This document shows positions 1 through 14,300 of a stretch of 64,000 bases of DNA, one piece after another (position 1 is the first letter of the stretch; every line of letters starts with the position of its first letter). The position numbers and the translations under genes were made by a program. The notes beneath the pieces are model-generated. The model searched no databases. It was given only the letters and a program-made list of their open reading frames with translations, and had not been told where the DNA came from. Location: the NCBI GenBank assembly GCA_039881145.1, contig JAYKKI010000095.1, positions 9,228,501 through 9,292,500 of the forward strand, in the 5' to 3' direction. This DNA is from Druceiella hillmani (taxonomy: Eukaryota > Arthropoda > Insecta > Lepidoptera > Hepialidae).

Positions 1-2406
1 TATTGAGTTAAACCAAACGCCAATTATCGGCTATTTGCAAAATCCGCCCCTCAATATGAATTTTATTTCGAAGACCGTAATGGACTTAATAAATCTGATT
101 GATACTTAAACAAATCGGTTTTTTTAGTCCGTTTTTCTTTTTTTAATTTTGATTTATTTCATAATTTTTAGAAATGTGTTAGGTGCTTATAATTTACTTT
201 TTGGTGGACTTAATATATGCACACGTGTCTTCCAACACGGATGAGGTACTGTTGGCCGTTGGGAGATTCCATTGTCCACATCCGGAGTGCATCGAAAGGC
301 CTTTACTAAATTTATGTAGACTTATAATTTTCTAAAAAATAATTCAAATCACTTCATTCTCACTAAGGTTTATAACAAAAATAATGTAAAATAAAAATGG
401 ATAATTTAATAACTTCTCCCTTTTACAGTCGGTTAAGTATCGTCAAAATTTTAAGAATTAGGGATTTGAGATGAATTACTTCAATATATTTCCCATTTAA
501 TTTTACAAAGGTGTTGAGGGATTTGTGAATGGTATAAAGAAGTAATAAAAAAAAGAAAATAAGTGACATCTGAAAATTGAAAATCGTAGGAAAAAATATA
601 AGGTTTGAAAAATGACAAATTTCACAGAAAATGAAACACAAATATCATTTTGAGCTGAAAAGCATGTATAACGTTGCGAAGTGTAAAGTACGAATAAATT
701 CAGGATAACCCAAATATATTTGGTAATGGTAGTTATGTACATCGTAGCGGGTACTTTAAAGTCCGCACAAAGCCTTAGACGCTTTACAAAAGGTTTGTTC
801 TCTAAAATCATTAATTGTTAATAATGCTCAGCCAGATTGTAAAACAATTGAAAGAAGCTAGATTATATTGATATTTTGTGTTCTAAAATGCAACGTATGT
901 TGTAAAATTGTTTTACCGCATAAAACCAACCTCCAAATTGCAGAATTTAATTCTAATTTTTAAATGTTTGGGGTTGTTTGTGATCAACACAAAAAATCAA
1001 AATAGGATGCAAGAAAGCGTCCCGAATCAGGGCTTCCGGTACAAACGAGAATTAATAATTTCAATTCTAGCATGAGGGAATGTTGTAATTTTTAGACAAT
1101 TTTAATAAAGAATTGTCAGAATTGTTCGGATCTTATGGCAAAAGGTTCTGTGTTGTTTTCTTATCGAGTTAAAAATTAATATAGTAGAATTTTCTAAACA
1201 CTGTTCTTTTAATAATTTCACTATATAAGAAAAAAATAAATGTTGAAAGGAAAGGATTTCATTTGACTCCACGATAATGAATTACAAAATTTCTGTAAAA
1301 TGTGAAATAAGCATTTAGAATTGGTATTATTGTGAAGAAAGTCATAAGTTTCAGCAGAATTCAAGAATTCATAAGGTAGGTAACAATATGTCAAATACCA
1401 AGGCCAAAAGAGAGTAAGAGATAAAAATATACATAAGATTAAAATTATTATAATCATAAAATAAAATCATTACCTTATTCATTAATACAATTAATTAAAT
1501 ATGTTAGTTTTGATACGTCCTATTAAATTATATTTTGGTCCATATTGTGGGAATATCCACATCCGGTCAGATATTCTACATTTATTATATTTATGGATGT
1601 AATTCTAATAGTTACTACTACAAAAGTTCTCGTTTAGGAGTGCTTTTATTTCATTAACCAATTAATAATTTGTGCACTACATTTGTTTTTAACATCAAAA
1701 ATTGTCTGATTCCTCTCAAAGAATTTTGTTCTGAATTTTGAACATTAAATGTATTGGTGAATTCATTTATTGAGCTTTAGGAACCCCGCGATTTCATTTT
1801 GTGAAAATATGCATCAATATTGTTAATTTTTTATTCAATATTTTTAATATTTCTTTTCCTGCTTTTTTGTCCAGGCGTTGGCACATTCTTACTTTCTTGT
1901 TGATTTATTGCGTTTATAATAATTAATAATTATTATTTCGCCTGTTAGCGATATTTTGGTCACTGTGTTAAATAAAATCGTTCTTTCCTAAAATTATATA
2001 CAACAACCTGTATAATAAGCTTCAATAATAACAATTGGAATTTTATAAACTCTTTCAGATTTGTTGCATTTCAAATGTACGATGGTCGTTTGAAGTTTAT
2101 TTTTTAATGAAATAGGCCCTCGTTTTGATCGATTTTTTTTTAAATGTCTTGCGATTTCATTAAGTCAATATTAACATAAAGCAAACTGCTATTATATGTT
2201 TCAACTCTCACAAATTCCTTTATATCTTAAATTTTAGAGTTATAAATAGTATTTTGAGCTTTCAAAAACATTATTCGAATTTTTGACCAATAAATGTAAA
2301 ATATGTGATACTATGATCTCTTTGGAAAGGTGGTTGAGCAATTGGTCAGTAATCAGAGTATTTATTTTTAATAACAATTCTTCGAAAATATGTTCATTTA
2401 TGACAG
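1..2406. other. No gene seen; left flank or intron of NRF gene 1
   Basis: AT-rich sequence with many stops in all frames. A less AT-rich patch at 230-300 has no readable exon. The missing first exon(s) of the NRF gene could lie here or further left; none was recognised. Confidence 0.5.
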
Positions 2407-2591
2407 TGTGGAATGCAACAACACCGGGTTCGATGAATGGAACCCATGACTTCACTGGGAACTACGAGGGGTGCCTCAATCCGGTCTCCAACGGTGGTCC
2501 GATGCAGTATTGCATATTAGACGTGGCAGTTACTTATGAGAAAGAGACCCCGCAGCCTTGTAATCTACAATCTTCGATTGGTCGCATCTTG
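2407..2591 (+). CDS. NRF gene 1, first visible exon (N-terminal NRF domain)
   Basis: The acceptor is the AG at 2405-2406 and the donor is gtaaat at 2592. The exon starts with two bases of a split codon, so at least one exon lies upstream. It encodes [20 protein letters not shown] then GCLN and QYCIL, matching the family pattern of a small residue/Gly stretch followed by GNfDxCL and YC. The open frame continues back to an ATG at 2283, but that stretch has no family resemblance and is read as intron. Confidence 0.8.
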
Positions 2592-5227
2592 GTAAATACA
2601 ATGTCATTTTAAATATCTGACTAAAGTACAGACGGTATCATGAATCAGTTTGGGTATCTTAAATTTACTTTATCGAACTTCACTAAACATTATCGAGTTG
2701 AGTGAAATCGTGTACGTAATATTAAGATATAATTCTGATTTTAAACATATAATATACATTTTCTGGAAAAGGCTTGTGTTCCCGATTTAATGAGGACTTT
2801 ATTAAAAGTTTTTATATTTTTCACCAATATTTCGATAGATCGACCAATTTCCATATATTTTTTGGTAAATGCAAAACTTATCAAAACGATTATATAGAAT
2901 ATAATATTTAAGTTCTGGCGATATTTTAAATAGAATTTACTAAACTTTACCATAAATAATCCGATAAACATTACATTGAAAAAATCTGCGATCCGAGCGT
3001 TATGCAATTATGCAAATTTCTTGACTAACGCCATTTTCTCAAAACGTGTACTGCCTAGCTGATAAATCTTCAGAGAGCAGACACATGTATATATCGAAAA
3101 AAAGTGTTATAAATCAATCAATTCACATTGGAGAGAAATAAAGTACCCACTGTTTTTGAGCTAATAAAGAAGAAAATATGACAATATATTCATAATTAAT
3201 CTCTACAATCTGTTTCAGAATAATTGTATTGCATTTTCTAGGATTGTGAAAGATGAATCAGATATTTAAATGAATATCGATCGTTTCTATTTTAGTGCCC
3301 GCACAATGGAACAACTGAAATTGACTACATATTGAAATGGGCTTTATGTTCTTCTGCGTCGTGCAGTAAGGCCGACGTTATCACAATGGGGAAAGTGCTG
3401 GTGCAGAACTCGGATATAGGAAGAGCTGATTTGCCATTTAAGATTTCTTTACCAGATAACAGTTGTCAAACCTCTATGAAGCCTGCATTTAATACTGGTG
3501 CAATAATATTCTTGTAAGTTTCCTATAACATTTACATCGCTAATCTTTTCATTAAGTTCGTTTTAAACTCCTTTACAATACTATCCATACCGTCTACCAC
3601 CCTTCATATCTACTGTATCTAAATTTATATGCATATAATAAGCAAAGCTACATAGATGTTTGGTTTAAAAATGTTAGTCACGTGATAAAAAAAATGTGTA
3701 GTTTTAAATGTTTTTAGTAGAAGGGTAAAACAATACATCAAAACGAAATGCAACATCACGCACCATTTTCAAAAAACTAAGATCATACGCTTATTTTTTG
3801 TATAAAATATATAAACAATACGACTAATAGTACAAATGATACGACGTTCCGCTGTAATAGCGATGCGCCATTTTGACTGAACTCGCTCGGCAACGGCCTT
3901 ACGTTATCATCTTGACGCTACAGTGTTCAAGTATTTAATTATGTAAAATTATTGTTTCTCCCTATATAAAAAATGTGAAAGCTCATAACATGTTAAATAC
4001 TAAATTTAAAAAAAAATTGTAACTTATATTTTTTGCAATTAATGATAGAATGTACATGAGTACAGTTATTTTACAAAATTGAAGTTGTCGGATATGTGAT
4101 AGCCCTTATTTCTTGTAAATAACATTTTTAGCCCGCTATGCGGTGCTTCTTAGCAATACCTGTTTGAGCCTAGTGAAAAAAGAAATCTAACGATATATTT
4201 TGCTTGTAGTTTTATAGTTGGTGTTATGGCAGCAACCACTGTTATATGCACGATATGGCACTGGAGTCAGCGCCGGTCGCAGAAGCGTGACGTTAAAGGT
4301 TTGAACAAATCTTATTTTATATTTTTAAACGCAAATAATATATTTCACAGAAAATATACTTGAGCATAATAAAAACAAATTATAAAAAGAAGAAATATGC
4401 ATATTTCATTATGAAATTTCTTTACTAATTACGTCTTAAGGTTAAGTATAAAAACAATAACCCATCATTTTTGAAGCATAAGGGACACTTTATTATACCA
4501 AATGCTATTTTGCTTGTCATTCAGGCAAAAATAATATAGGCGGACCAAGTGTTAGATTATGAGAAAAAAATGGAGTGTGACCGGCGCGTGCTTTACAAAT
4601 GGACCTTTCTTGATGTATTTTTCTTCTAAATATTTTACGAAACCATAACTAAGGGAAACTTCAAGTTAGTTCCCCTTAGTTATTGGTAATCCTCATACCA
4701 TTACTAATACGTAAAGACTAAATATACGTACGCTTTATCATAATAGAGGGCGTGTCGCAATTTGAAAAACAAGCTATTGTTTTTGACCGTCTGTTACACA
4801 CCGATACGGTGATTGACCAAGAGCAGAGAAGGAAATATGAACCACTGCTCGTTTTAACGTCTAAAGCATGTATTCTTCGTAATTATGCCTTTGCTTAAAA
4901 TACGAATTAACGCTAGTATGGTGATAGAAGTTAACTTCAAAATATATCACAGTTGTCAGTAAGTATCTAAACGTTGATAAAATTAATATTTATAAAATGC
5001 TAAGCAATATAACTGGCATTAATTCTGAATACTAAGCAAAAATGAGTAATATAATATAATAAATACATAATATAATAAATTCTAACATGCAAAGAATATT
5101 CTAGAATTATGACAGGCAACAACGACAATTTTTACGTTGTTGTGAGTCACTTAAATCTTTTCAAGTGGCTGCTTGAGATGAAAATTGAAATCATAGTACA
5201 AACAAATTAATATTCCTCCTATATGAA

Positions 5228-5270
<43 letters not shown>

Positions 5271-5281
5271 ATATATATGTA

Positions 5282-5375
<94 letters not shown>

Positions 5376-8300
5376 TGTTTGTGTGTGTGTACATAAATAA
5401 GAAGGCAAACAAATTCTTCGAATGAAGAACAGGAGGTATGTTCTGGTAGACCTGTCGCCTACTGAATGCATTGGCTCTCATTGAAAGTCATGTCACTCAA
5501 GACGGTTTTGGAGTTCTAGCAAATGTACAATCTAAATATCGGGTAAGGCCTAACTACAAAGACCCAAGTTTCGTTCTACGAATCTAGAACTTGCACTCCT
5601 TATGTCTTCATTTTGGATTTAAGACTGTGAAGTCAATCTTTTCTAGTGCTTTCTTAAAATCATGGCGCTAAATTTATCGCTGCTAAGTATTCAACTTACG
5701 ACTTTTCCAGCGCATTCATTAAAAGCCATACTGAGTGGAATAGTCAAGAGTTAATTTCAATTTTGTTAGAGCAGCCGGGCTGGGACGGAATTTCATCCAT
5801 TGATAAAGAAATAAAGTTATCTCATGAAGCAGCCGCTGTTTACAAAAGATGGGAATAAATTTCTTTATCAACACAATTCCCAAAAATATGCTGAGAATTA
5901 TCACTATCGTCGCCTTTAAAATGGTCATCTCCAAAGTTTTTTTTTGCTCTGGTACCACTAGTGAAGTGTCATTGTAAAAGTTGCTCTTCAATTTAAAAAT
6001 GGTTTTAATTAATTATAACGTGTAATTGTTATTATCAAGTTAATATAATAGTAATTTGTTTTATTATAGTTAAGTATAAACGTTTGTAACGTTTACAAAT
6101 ATCTTAATCCAGTATTAGACTATAAACTCGAGCTGAAGGTTCAATCGTCGTGCATTTTGTAATCAGCTGTAAAACTCAGGGAGTATTTTTTTAATTTTTT
6201 GTGGTGGACATACTTCCCCAACAATCATGTCCACAAATATGATGACCCATAAGGCGAGGGACACGGAGGACAAGCTTCAGTTAGCACTGCTCGAGTTTAA
6301 TAAATATAGGCGGAAAGCAGTCTGCTGTTGTGTGAAAGTGCTAACTGTGAAGAAGAGATAACCAAGGTCAATAACAAGGTATTAGAGCTGAAGAATCAAC
6401 TCGCTGATCTGCATATTAAAAATATGGACATCACGGACCAGCTGGATAGGCCTCAAGATTTAGCAGCTCTAACGAGTCATATTTATATTTTCTGAGTCGC
6501 AATAATGAGTTAGAAACAAGCTTTACTGAAACTCATGGTTCCTTTATAACAGTTAGTGCAGTCATTAAACAGTAGTACAACTCATAGTCTTTATACAGAG
6601 CTTGTAGGTAATAGTGAGCAAGCATGTCTTGAAAAACTTTCAGTGTAATAAGCCATAAAAAAACAAAACGTAAGCATTGACGGAGTTGTCAGAATTTTTT
6701 CTTAGGAGCAAAGCGGAAGAGTGTCATGTTCTACTTAATTTTAAACACATTAACCCCAATGATGTCATTAAAACTTTCAAGTTACTGCATTAAAAAAAAA
6801 CAACCGACTTATAGTGTATATCTGTAAAATTAGTAGAAAGTATAATAGTTAGTATAGCACCATATTTAGCTGCAATATTTAACAGATGTATTGATGCTGG
6901 CGCATTTCTTGACTTAAAGAATCTTAGTAATTTCAGACCTACATCGATATTACCAGCAACAAGTAAAATTTATGATGAAATTATATTGCAGCGATTTGAA
7001 AGCCATTTAACTCAAATAATCTACTGCACAAAGCTCATTATGACTTAATAAAGGGTCGCTCAACAATTAATGCAGGTGTAAATCTCATCAGGCACGTTTG
7101 TAGCGCTCGGTAGAAGTCGCAGACGCTATTGGTGTGTTCTGTGATCTTTCTAAGGCCTTTAACTCTGTTGAACATCATACGCTTCTAAGGAAGCTTAAAC
7201 ATTATGATGTTAGGGATATAGCACTCGATCTACTTGCTTCTTACTTAAGTAATAGAATCCAATATGTAGATATAAATGGAATGAGGTCTTCTGTATCAAC
7301 TTTCACTATGGGTGTTCTGCGGGGCTCTATTCTAGGATCTTTCCTGTTTTTTGTTTACATAAACGATTTGCCTTTTCAAGTACAGGTTTTGTGCGATAGC
7401 TTCTTATTTGTCGATGACATATCACTTACTTTTAAAGTAAATTGTAAGAAGACCAGTTTTGACTATGTAAATGGCGTTCTCGCACAAGTTCATAATAATA
7501 TATTACTAAATTCAAACCAAACAAAATTTATATACGTTTACCATGCCAAATGCTAGAAATCTAGGTATCATTATTATTATAACCAACGTAAATATAAGCC
7601 TGGTAGAATTCACTATTATCTTAGGAATTAATTTACTAAGTAAAGTCAGACATCTTACTGACGTGGATAAAGCTAGGCTTATCTACTTTAGTTACTTTCA
7701 TGGCATTACAGTATGTTACTGTGGGTCAAGGCGGTTGAAATAAAAAAAAAAATAATTATTTACTTTAATGTATATAATAGATACATATGGCGGACTTATT
7801 GCTACAAGAGCAATCTCTTACAATCAACCATGAAACCAGTCCAGCCCCGTTCGATGAACGACCGGAAATCGAATCTGGGTCCTCGCGGTGCGCCGCTTCA
7901 TCAAAGTCTGTATGCCTTGTGGTAAATCCAACATACCACGGTGGTGAAAAAAAAATTACTTTGCAAAAAGGGTCCATACGCGCTATTTACGATTTGGGTT
8001 CTCAAATATCACTAAGAGAACGTTTTAAGGAAAAAGATATTCGTACAGTTGCATCTCAATACATTTTTGCAAATATTATTTTTATTAAACAAAAAATCAA
8101 TACTTTTATTAAAAATTGTGATAGGCACAATGTAAGCGCAAGGAACAAACTTAAATTAGAAGGTCCTCACAATCGCTTACTCAAAGTACACAACTCATTT
8201 TAGGTCTTGGTGTAAGATTCGATAATAAAGTCCCCAGTAATATAATAAGTATACCTTTTAATAAATTCAAGACTGTTGTTAAGGAACATTCTACCAAAAG

Positions 8301-11300
8301 GACATATAATAAGATAGAATTTTAAGATATATTTACTCGCTTATGCAATTATCCTGTTATGTCGTAAAGAATTTTAATTTTATATGTTATAATTCAAGGT
8401 AAATAATGCAAAGTAAGGATCTAGTCAATGTAGTTGGAAAAGAGGTTATCATGATAGGATAATAATTTGTTTCTATATTGTATTATAAATTTTTCGTCTT
8501 TTGTTTTCTTGGCTGTCTTCAATTCTTTTTGAAAATAACTGCTGTGGTATTTTGGATGCTACATCTTACAAGCTAATGTTTGTATTTATTGAAATTTTGT
8601 GATTACTTGGTTATTTTAACGATTCCAAGTGCCCATAATGGTCTAATGCTAATTCACCCATGTGCTTATTGTGCACGCTAAACAAGAGGATGACCAATCA
8701 CCACACCAGTTATAGGTTTTTGGTGGTCAGCGATGGTGAAAACAGTTTGCAAGGGCTGAACAAATTCTATTAGACGGAACAAAGTCAAATGAATAAACAG
8801 CCACCCGTTAGTATTGGCTGAAGAAGAAGAACTACAAGTTTCCACTTTTACATGTTTTGACACATACTTGACCGTTCGAACTTTGATCCATATAATTTGA
8901 GATCTGTGCCTAATTGCAAATTTCTATGAAGGTAGTTTAAATGTGATAGAAACAATAAGGCTTCTATTTATTGACGATCGGATGAATGCGGTGTGGAATT
9001 CGTGGATTATTGAGATTTGAAATTATGTTATAAAATATATTTTCTCGATCAAATCTTATCAACCCACACTAGTAAATAACGGTAGAATAATTCAGAGGAA
9101 TAAACATAAAATTATACATGCCATATTTGTACGTCTACAGTTCCAGCTTTGGTTCGAAATTGGTCCGTAATAGAAAATGTCTCATCAATGAAGAAGACGT
9201 TTCCGAATGACATCACACTCTTCCACTGCCTGAGAGTAATGATCATGTTCTGGTTAATAAACCAGCATGAACTTTTATTTACTGTTATTGGACCGGTGGC
9301 CAACCTTAAAACGATGTATTATGTGAGTATTTTTAACTGTTTTTTAAAGCGATTCGTTGAAATTAAATTCACACAAAACCATGAAATTACGAAAATCGCT
9401 TTTTATTTTTCTCTATTTTATATTGAGGCAAGACAAAATGCACTCTTCTATTGTTAGAATATTCCGCTACTGTGGAAATATAGGTATGGAGACGTCAAAA
9501 AGATTCTTTCAACCTATCATCACAGTAAAGGAAATGAGCATTTTGAGATACTATTGAAAATAAAATAAAAACAATTATAAGAATTTCAACTCGAAAATAG
9601 GGGTAAAGGGATAAATGATCTTACATATTCTCTAATGGGCAATGCTGCTTACTTTCTTACGAAGGAATGTTAATAAAGAGGAACTTTTATACAAATTAGC
9701 TTTTATTCTTTTCCAATCATAGATTTTTATTACGTTTCAGTTGAACACGAAATTCACTTTCGGTGTATTATCCATTGCTTCGTAGTAAGTGTGCATGGAA
9801 AAACCACAATTTATAAAATTAGTCTCTTTTCGAATATTTTGGGGAAATAAGTAATTAGTAAATTGTCATTTCTTGAACAATGAAGTTTTAACATTATTTA
9901 AAAATTATCCCAACAATTTGAAAAGCCTATTTATACGTGGCTTTTTTTGCTATTAACATTCACTTATTGTGTTATTGCTGGTTTTTGGGTCAAATTTAAC
10001 CTTAAAATTTGTAAAAATTTCTATACACTAATGCACATTTTGTCAGAATTCCACTTATAAACAGTCAAAGTAAACTTGTATATATGTTAGATATATTTAA
10101 GTTATCCTTTCAAGCATTTTGCTACACGAAGAAAATGAATAAATGGTGAAAAGTGAAGATTTATTTATTCATACAATTTTTCTTAGGATAATAGTGTAAA
10201 TTATGAAATAAATGTTAATGTATTTTTAAAAAGAAGTAACATTTTTGATAAAGTATTCAAGGATAATCGCAAACATGCGATTTGATCTGCTAGTGGATAC
10301 GTACTTTGCAATGGGAGGTTTCATTGCCGCTAGCAACTTTCTAGCTGACAACAACACGAATATCTTTAAATTGGCTCTCGCCAGATACTTTCGGTAAGAA
10401 TTTATCTTTAATAAAAATATTTTTTTATAATATTCGTTGATTTTATTCAGTGTGTCTTGGGAACAATGCTAGTTTTAATAATTTTGAATTCATATAAAAA
10501 GTTGTTAATAATTTTCTTTAACACTTTGATGTGATTCAAAAATGTCTTTGAAAAATAATATATACTACTGTAGAATGCAAACTATTATTTCTTTTCAATA
10601 TTTAAAAAAAAATTAGGTTAATAAGTAACATAATAGTTATAAGCAATTATTTTTTACATACTAGGCCCATAATTCTCTTTTTGGATTTGTTTTGTTTATC
10701 GTAGTTGGAATTAATTTGTATTTTCAAATTTCAATGCGTCTAGAAAATCATAAAATTAATATCTTTTATTAAAAAAAATCTCGCTAACAAAAATAACTCA
10801 AACTAAAACTATATCCTTTTTTTATGAACTACATCAAATTGAAAATTTTGAAACAACCTTGCTAAATTCCGAGATACTTGTATATTGCATTTTATATATT
10901 GAGTAATCGAAGAAAAGAAAAAAACATGAATAGTCTTTGGATGACTGGGAGTCAAGAAAGTATAGTGAGAGTAATATATGGCTTAGTACATCATGCTCTC
11001 TAATCTACTGGCAAGTCTTTAGGTTTGCTTAAAAATACAGACATAGATGTTCTATGTCGTGAGAGCTCTTCACAATTATATTTGTGTTTTGTCAAGAAGT
11101 AAGTAAATTAAAAGAACTGTTTTATGGCTTTTAATTTTGAGGCTGTAGCTTTTAATTACCCAGTGATATTTTTGCACCCTCCGAATCCTTCGTATTAATT
11201 ATTATGTTGGAAGGAAACAATAATATTTTGTAAGAAATTTGAAGCCGAAATTCTATAAATGCACTTAGCTACGTTCAGTATAAGACTAGGGCGAAACTAT

Positions 11301-14300
11301 CTCTATGCCTCGTAAATAAATGCAATGCAGGGGCAAACTCTCAAATTCTCAAAATCTCAAAATCAAAACTCAGGGGTTGACTTGAAGTAGAATTCTCTCA
11401 CCCTTAATCTTTTTAGGTAGCATACTGGCTTGTAATCTCACTTCAAAGCCCACATTTTGGTGCCACCCTCCGAAGTCACGAAGAACACCGCTTGCAAAGA
11501 TGTTTGAAAAAAAAATTTCATGTTATATAAATCAACCCATAGCAATGCTAACCAGTAGATCCTTACCATTTTTCCCCGTAACCATTACTAATGCATGCGA
11601 TCTAAATTGCTTTACTTTTTTGCGAATCGCTTTATTGCAAAAAAGTAAAGCAATTTAGATCGCATGCATTAGTAATGGTTACGGGGAAAAATGGTAAGGA
11701 TCTACTGGTTAGCATTGCTATGGGTTGATTCTACTAATTCACGTACTAATTCACGACGTAATTCACCTCTTTTTCAATACTTTTTGCTTACCCATTTATG
11801 AATATTTTGAGTTTGTATTTTCTTATATTAATTCGTGTTTTTATTTATAAATTTTTTTCGCTTGATACTTTTTGATTATTAAATTTTTGGGTGTTTTGAG
11901 GTAATTCTTTTTATATCAATTTGTATCTATAATTTTTTTTTATCTACTGAGTTTTGGATGTGTTGGGTTCATTTTGTTTAATTAACCATTTGTGTTTTGA
12001 ATTATAAACTTTTCTACGTGACGCTTTTTGCTTATTACATTTTTCGATATTTTGTTTTTCTTTAAATCAATTCAATTCGTGTTTGTAGTTATATTTTTTT
12101 AAGTAATCCTTTTTAATAATTCCTTGTTTGTTTCTTTTAAATACCTATTCCTGTTTTCATTTATAAACTGTCTTTACGTGACCCTTTTTGCTTATTCGAT
12201 TTTTGGATATGTCGGTTTGTTTTTTTGTATATCAATTCATGTCTGCATTTATATTTTTTTTACCTATTTCATCTTGCTTACTAAATTTTAGATATTAAAG
12301 GATTGTCTTTTTTTAATTAACCATTTGGATTTGTATTCATAAACTTTTTTACATTTTTTTTACATTTTGGTTTTTTTTATTTCAATTCGTGTTTGTGTTT
12401 ACAAACTTTACACAGTGGTAGTTTGTACATCGGGAAAAGACCTAGGCTACATTTCGTCCCAAGACATATCATTCTAGGTAATATTATAATCCTAACTAAT
12501 ATCATGAATGCAAAAGTGTGTTTTTTCAAATCCTTCAAGTCATAATGAAGCAAAAGATCAACTTTCTACACAGAAATAGTTGGTGAGCCAGGAAGGCTAC
12601 ATGTAAAAGCGGGAAATATCATCCTACCTAATATGACAATCCAAACTAATGTTAAATATTCGAATGTGTATTTGTTTGTTCTTTTCTCACATGACATCAC
12701 ATTGTAATGGAGCTACAGATCGACGTGATATTCAGCACATATATATTTGGCGAGCCAGGAAATAACATAAATTACTTTTAAACCCGGTAAATTTCATTTT
12801 TACTAAAACAACAATAACAATTAATGTTGAAAATTCGAAGGTATGTTTGTTTATATTCGTTCACGAAGTAATAGAGCAAAAGATGAACGTTACTTTCTGC
12901 ACAAAAATAGTTGAAGGACCAAGAAATGATATAGTCTACTTTCCAACCCGCGAAATTTAATTTTGACTAAAACAACAATAAAAATAAATATTAAAAATTT
13001 GAAAGTTTGTTTGTTTATTCTTTGTCCACGTCGCAATTGAGTAAAAGATCGACTTTACTTTCTGCACAGAAATAATTGGTAGACCTGGAAATGACATAGA
13101 CTAATTTTCAATATAAAAAGGAAGTAAAAATATGTTATTTTGACTATTTTGTATTTATTCTCACTACCCTGAAATCCGCTGGATATTCAATTTGACGATA
13201 CATTTAAAGGAAATAATAATAACGTAGGTTCACTATATTATAAATTCGTGGACTTAGTTGTTCACTAATCTTAATTGTTTAGACAATCATATGTCTGTAT
13301 ATTTATACACAAATACACACACACACTACATATAAAGGAAATGAAAAATAATTACATGATTTTGACGATTTTTTGTCATGTTATTTGAACACGAATTGTT
13401 GTAGGTAGATTGTTGCAGGTTGTAGACTCAATAAATAGTTATTATATTTCAGTTCAGTACCAACATTCGCTCTCGTGATGTTATACATCACGAGCGTTAT
13501 GGAACACACAGGACGTGGCCCGTTCTGGCCGATCATTGCTGGTACCGAGAGGGATTCTTGCATAAAACATTGGGATCTTAATCTACTTATGCTGGGTAAC
13601 TACGGACCGTGGAAGGAGCACGTCAGTTCTAATTTATATAAACTTGAAATATTACGTCTGTGCAACACCTTATCATAACTGTTGCTGACACATTTTTTGC
13701 AACTTATGGCAGAATGTATTTTAAAATTTCTTAAAAAACCAATTTGTCCTTGTGTGATTTCAAAAACCGCTATTGAGGAAGAAATTTTATTCGTTTACTT
13801 GTCTATCCATGCCATATTTACAAAGTTTGGATATCGAAATTCATCGTTGGTCGCGTGATCGTTACCAAGGTCTAATTTTCGCTTAGTAAGTAATAAATTT
13901 AAATGTGCAAATAAGTATATAAAATAAAACATATTCATCAAACATATTTGTTGTGCCAGTGTAATTATGGTCTCTAGTGATTATATCAAGTCAGTTTACA
14001 TATTAATATTATTGACCATCTCACATAAATCAATGTAGTCACCCTCGAGTTAGGAACACATGTCAAGGAGAGAAACTGCTAAAAGGAGAGATACATTTTT
14101 GCAAAATGTTTTATTTTCTGACGGATTGTGTTGGTACTCACCGTCTATTAAAAAAAAATTATGTATGTTTTAAATCTCCAAACAGAGTTCATATTATTGT
14201 TAGTATTCAAATTTTGTTTATATTTTAGTTCGCTTAGCAATAAAAACTTGTATAATAACATGCAGACTCACCTATTATTGACCCTTTTTTAATTCATATA

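Larger units (their letters stand above)
4299..6199. other. NRF gene 1 intron, left part
   Basis: It holds a short hairpin (4645-4682), the microsatellite at 5231-5392 and the antisense open frame at 5719-5991. No NRF exon was recognised. Confidence 0.5.

Noticed and set aside
2283..2406. Upstream extension of the first NRF exon to the ATG at 2283
   Set aside because: The 41 extra residues have no family resemblance and an acceptor AG lies exactly where similarity begins. NRF-6 proteins also need an N-terminal signal, which is absent here.
2240..2455. Antisense open frame over the first NRF exon
   Set aside because: It overlaps a well-supported coding exon on the other strand.
5151..5481. 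Long YIYIYI open frames over the TA microsatellites (also at 20.25, 41.5 and 44.6 kb)
   Set aside because: They are translations of (TA)n tracts and not genes.
5560..5580. acccaagtttcgtt resembling the core of the interspersed repeat
   Set aside because: Only about 14 bases match and the flanks do not continue the similarity.
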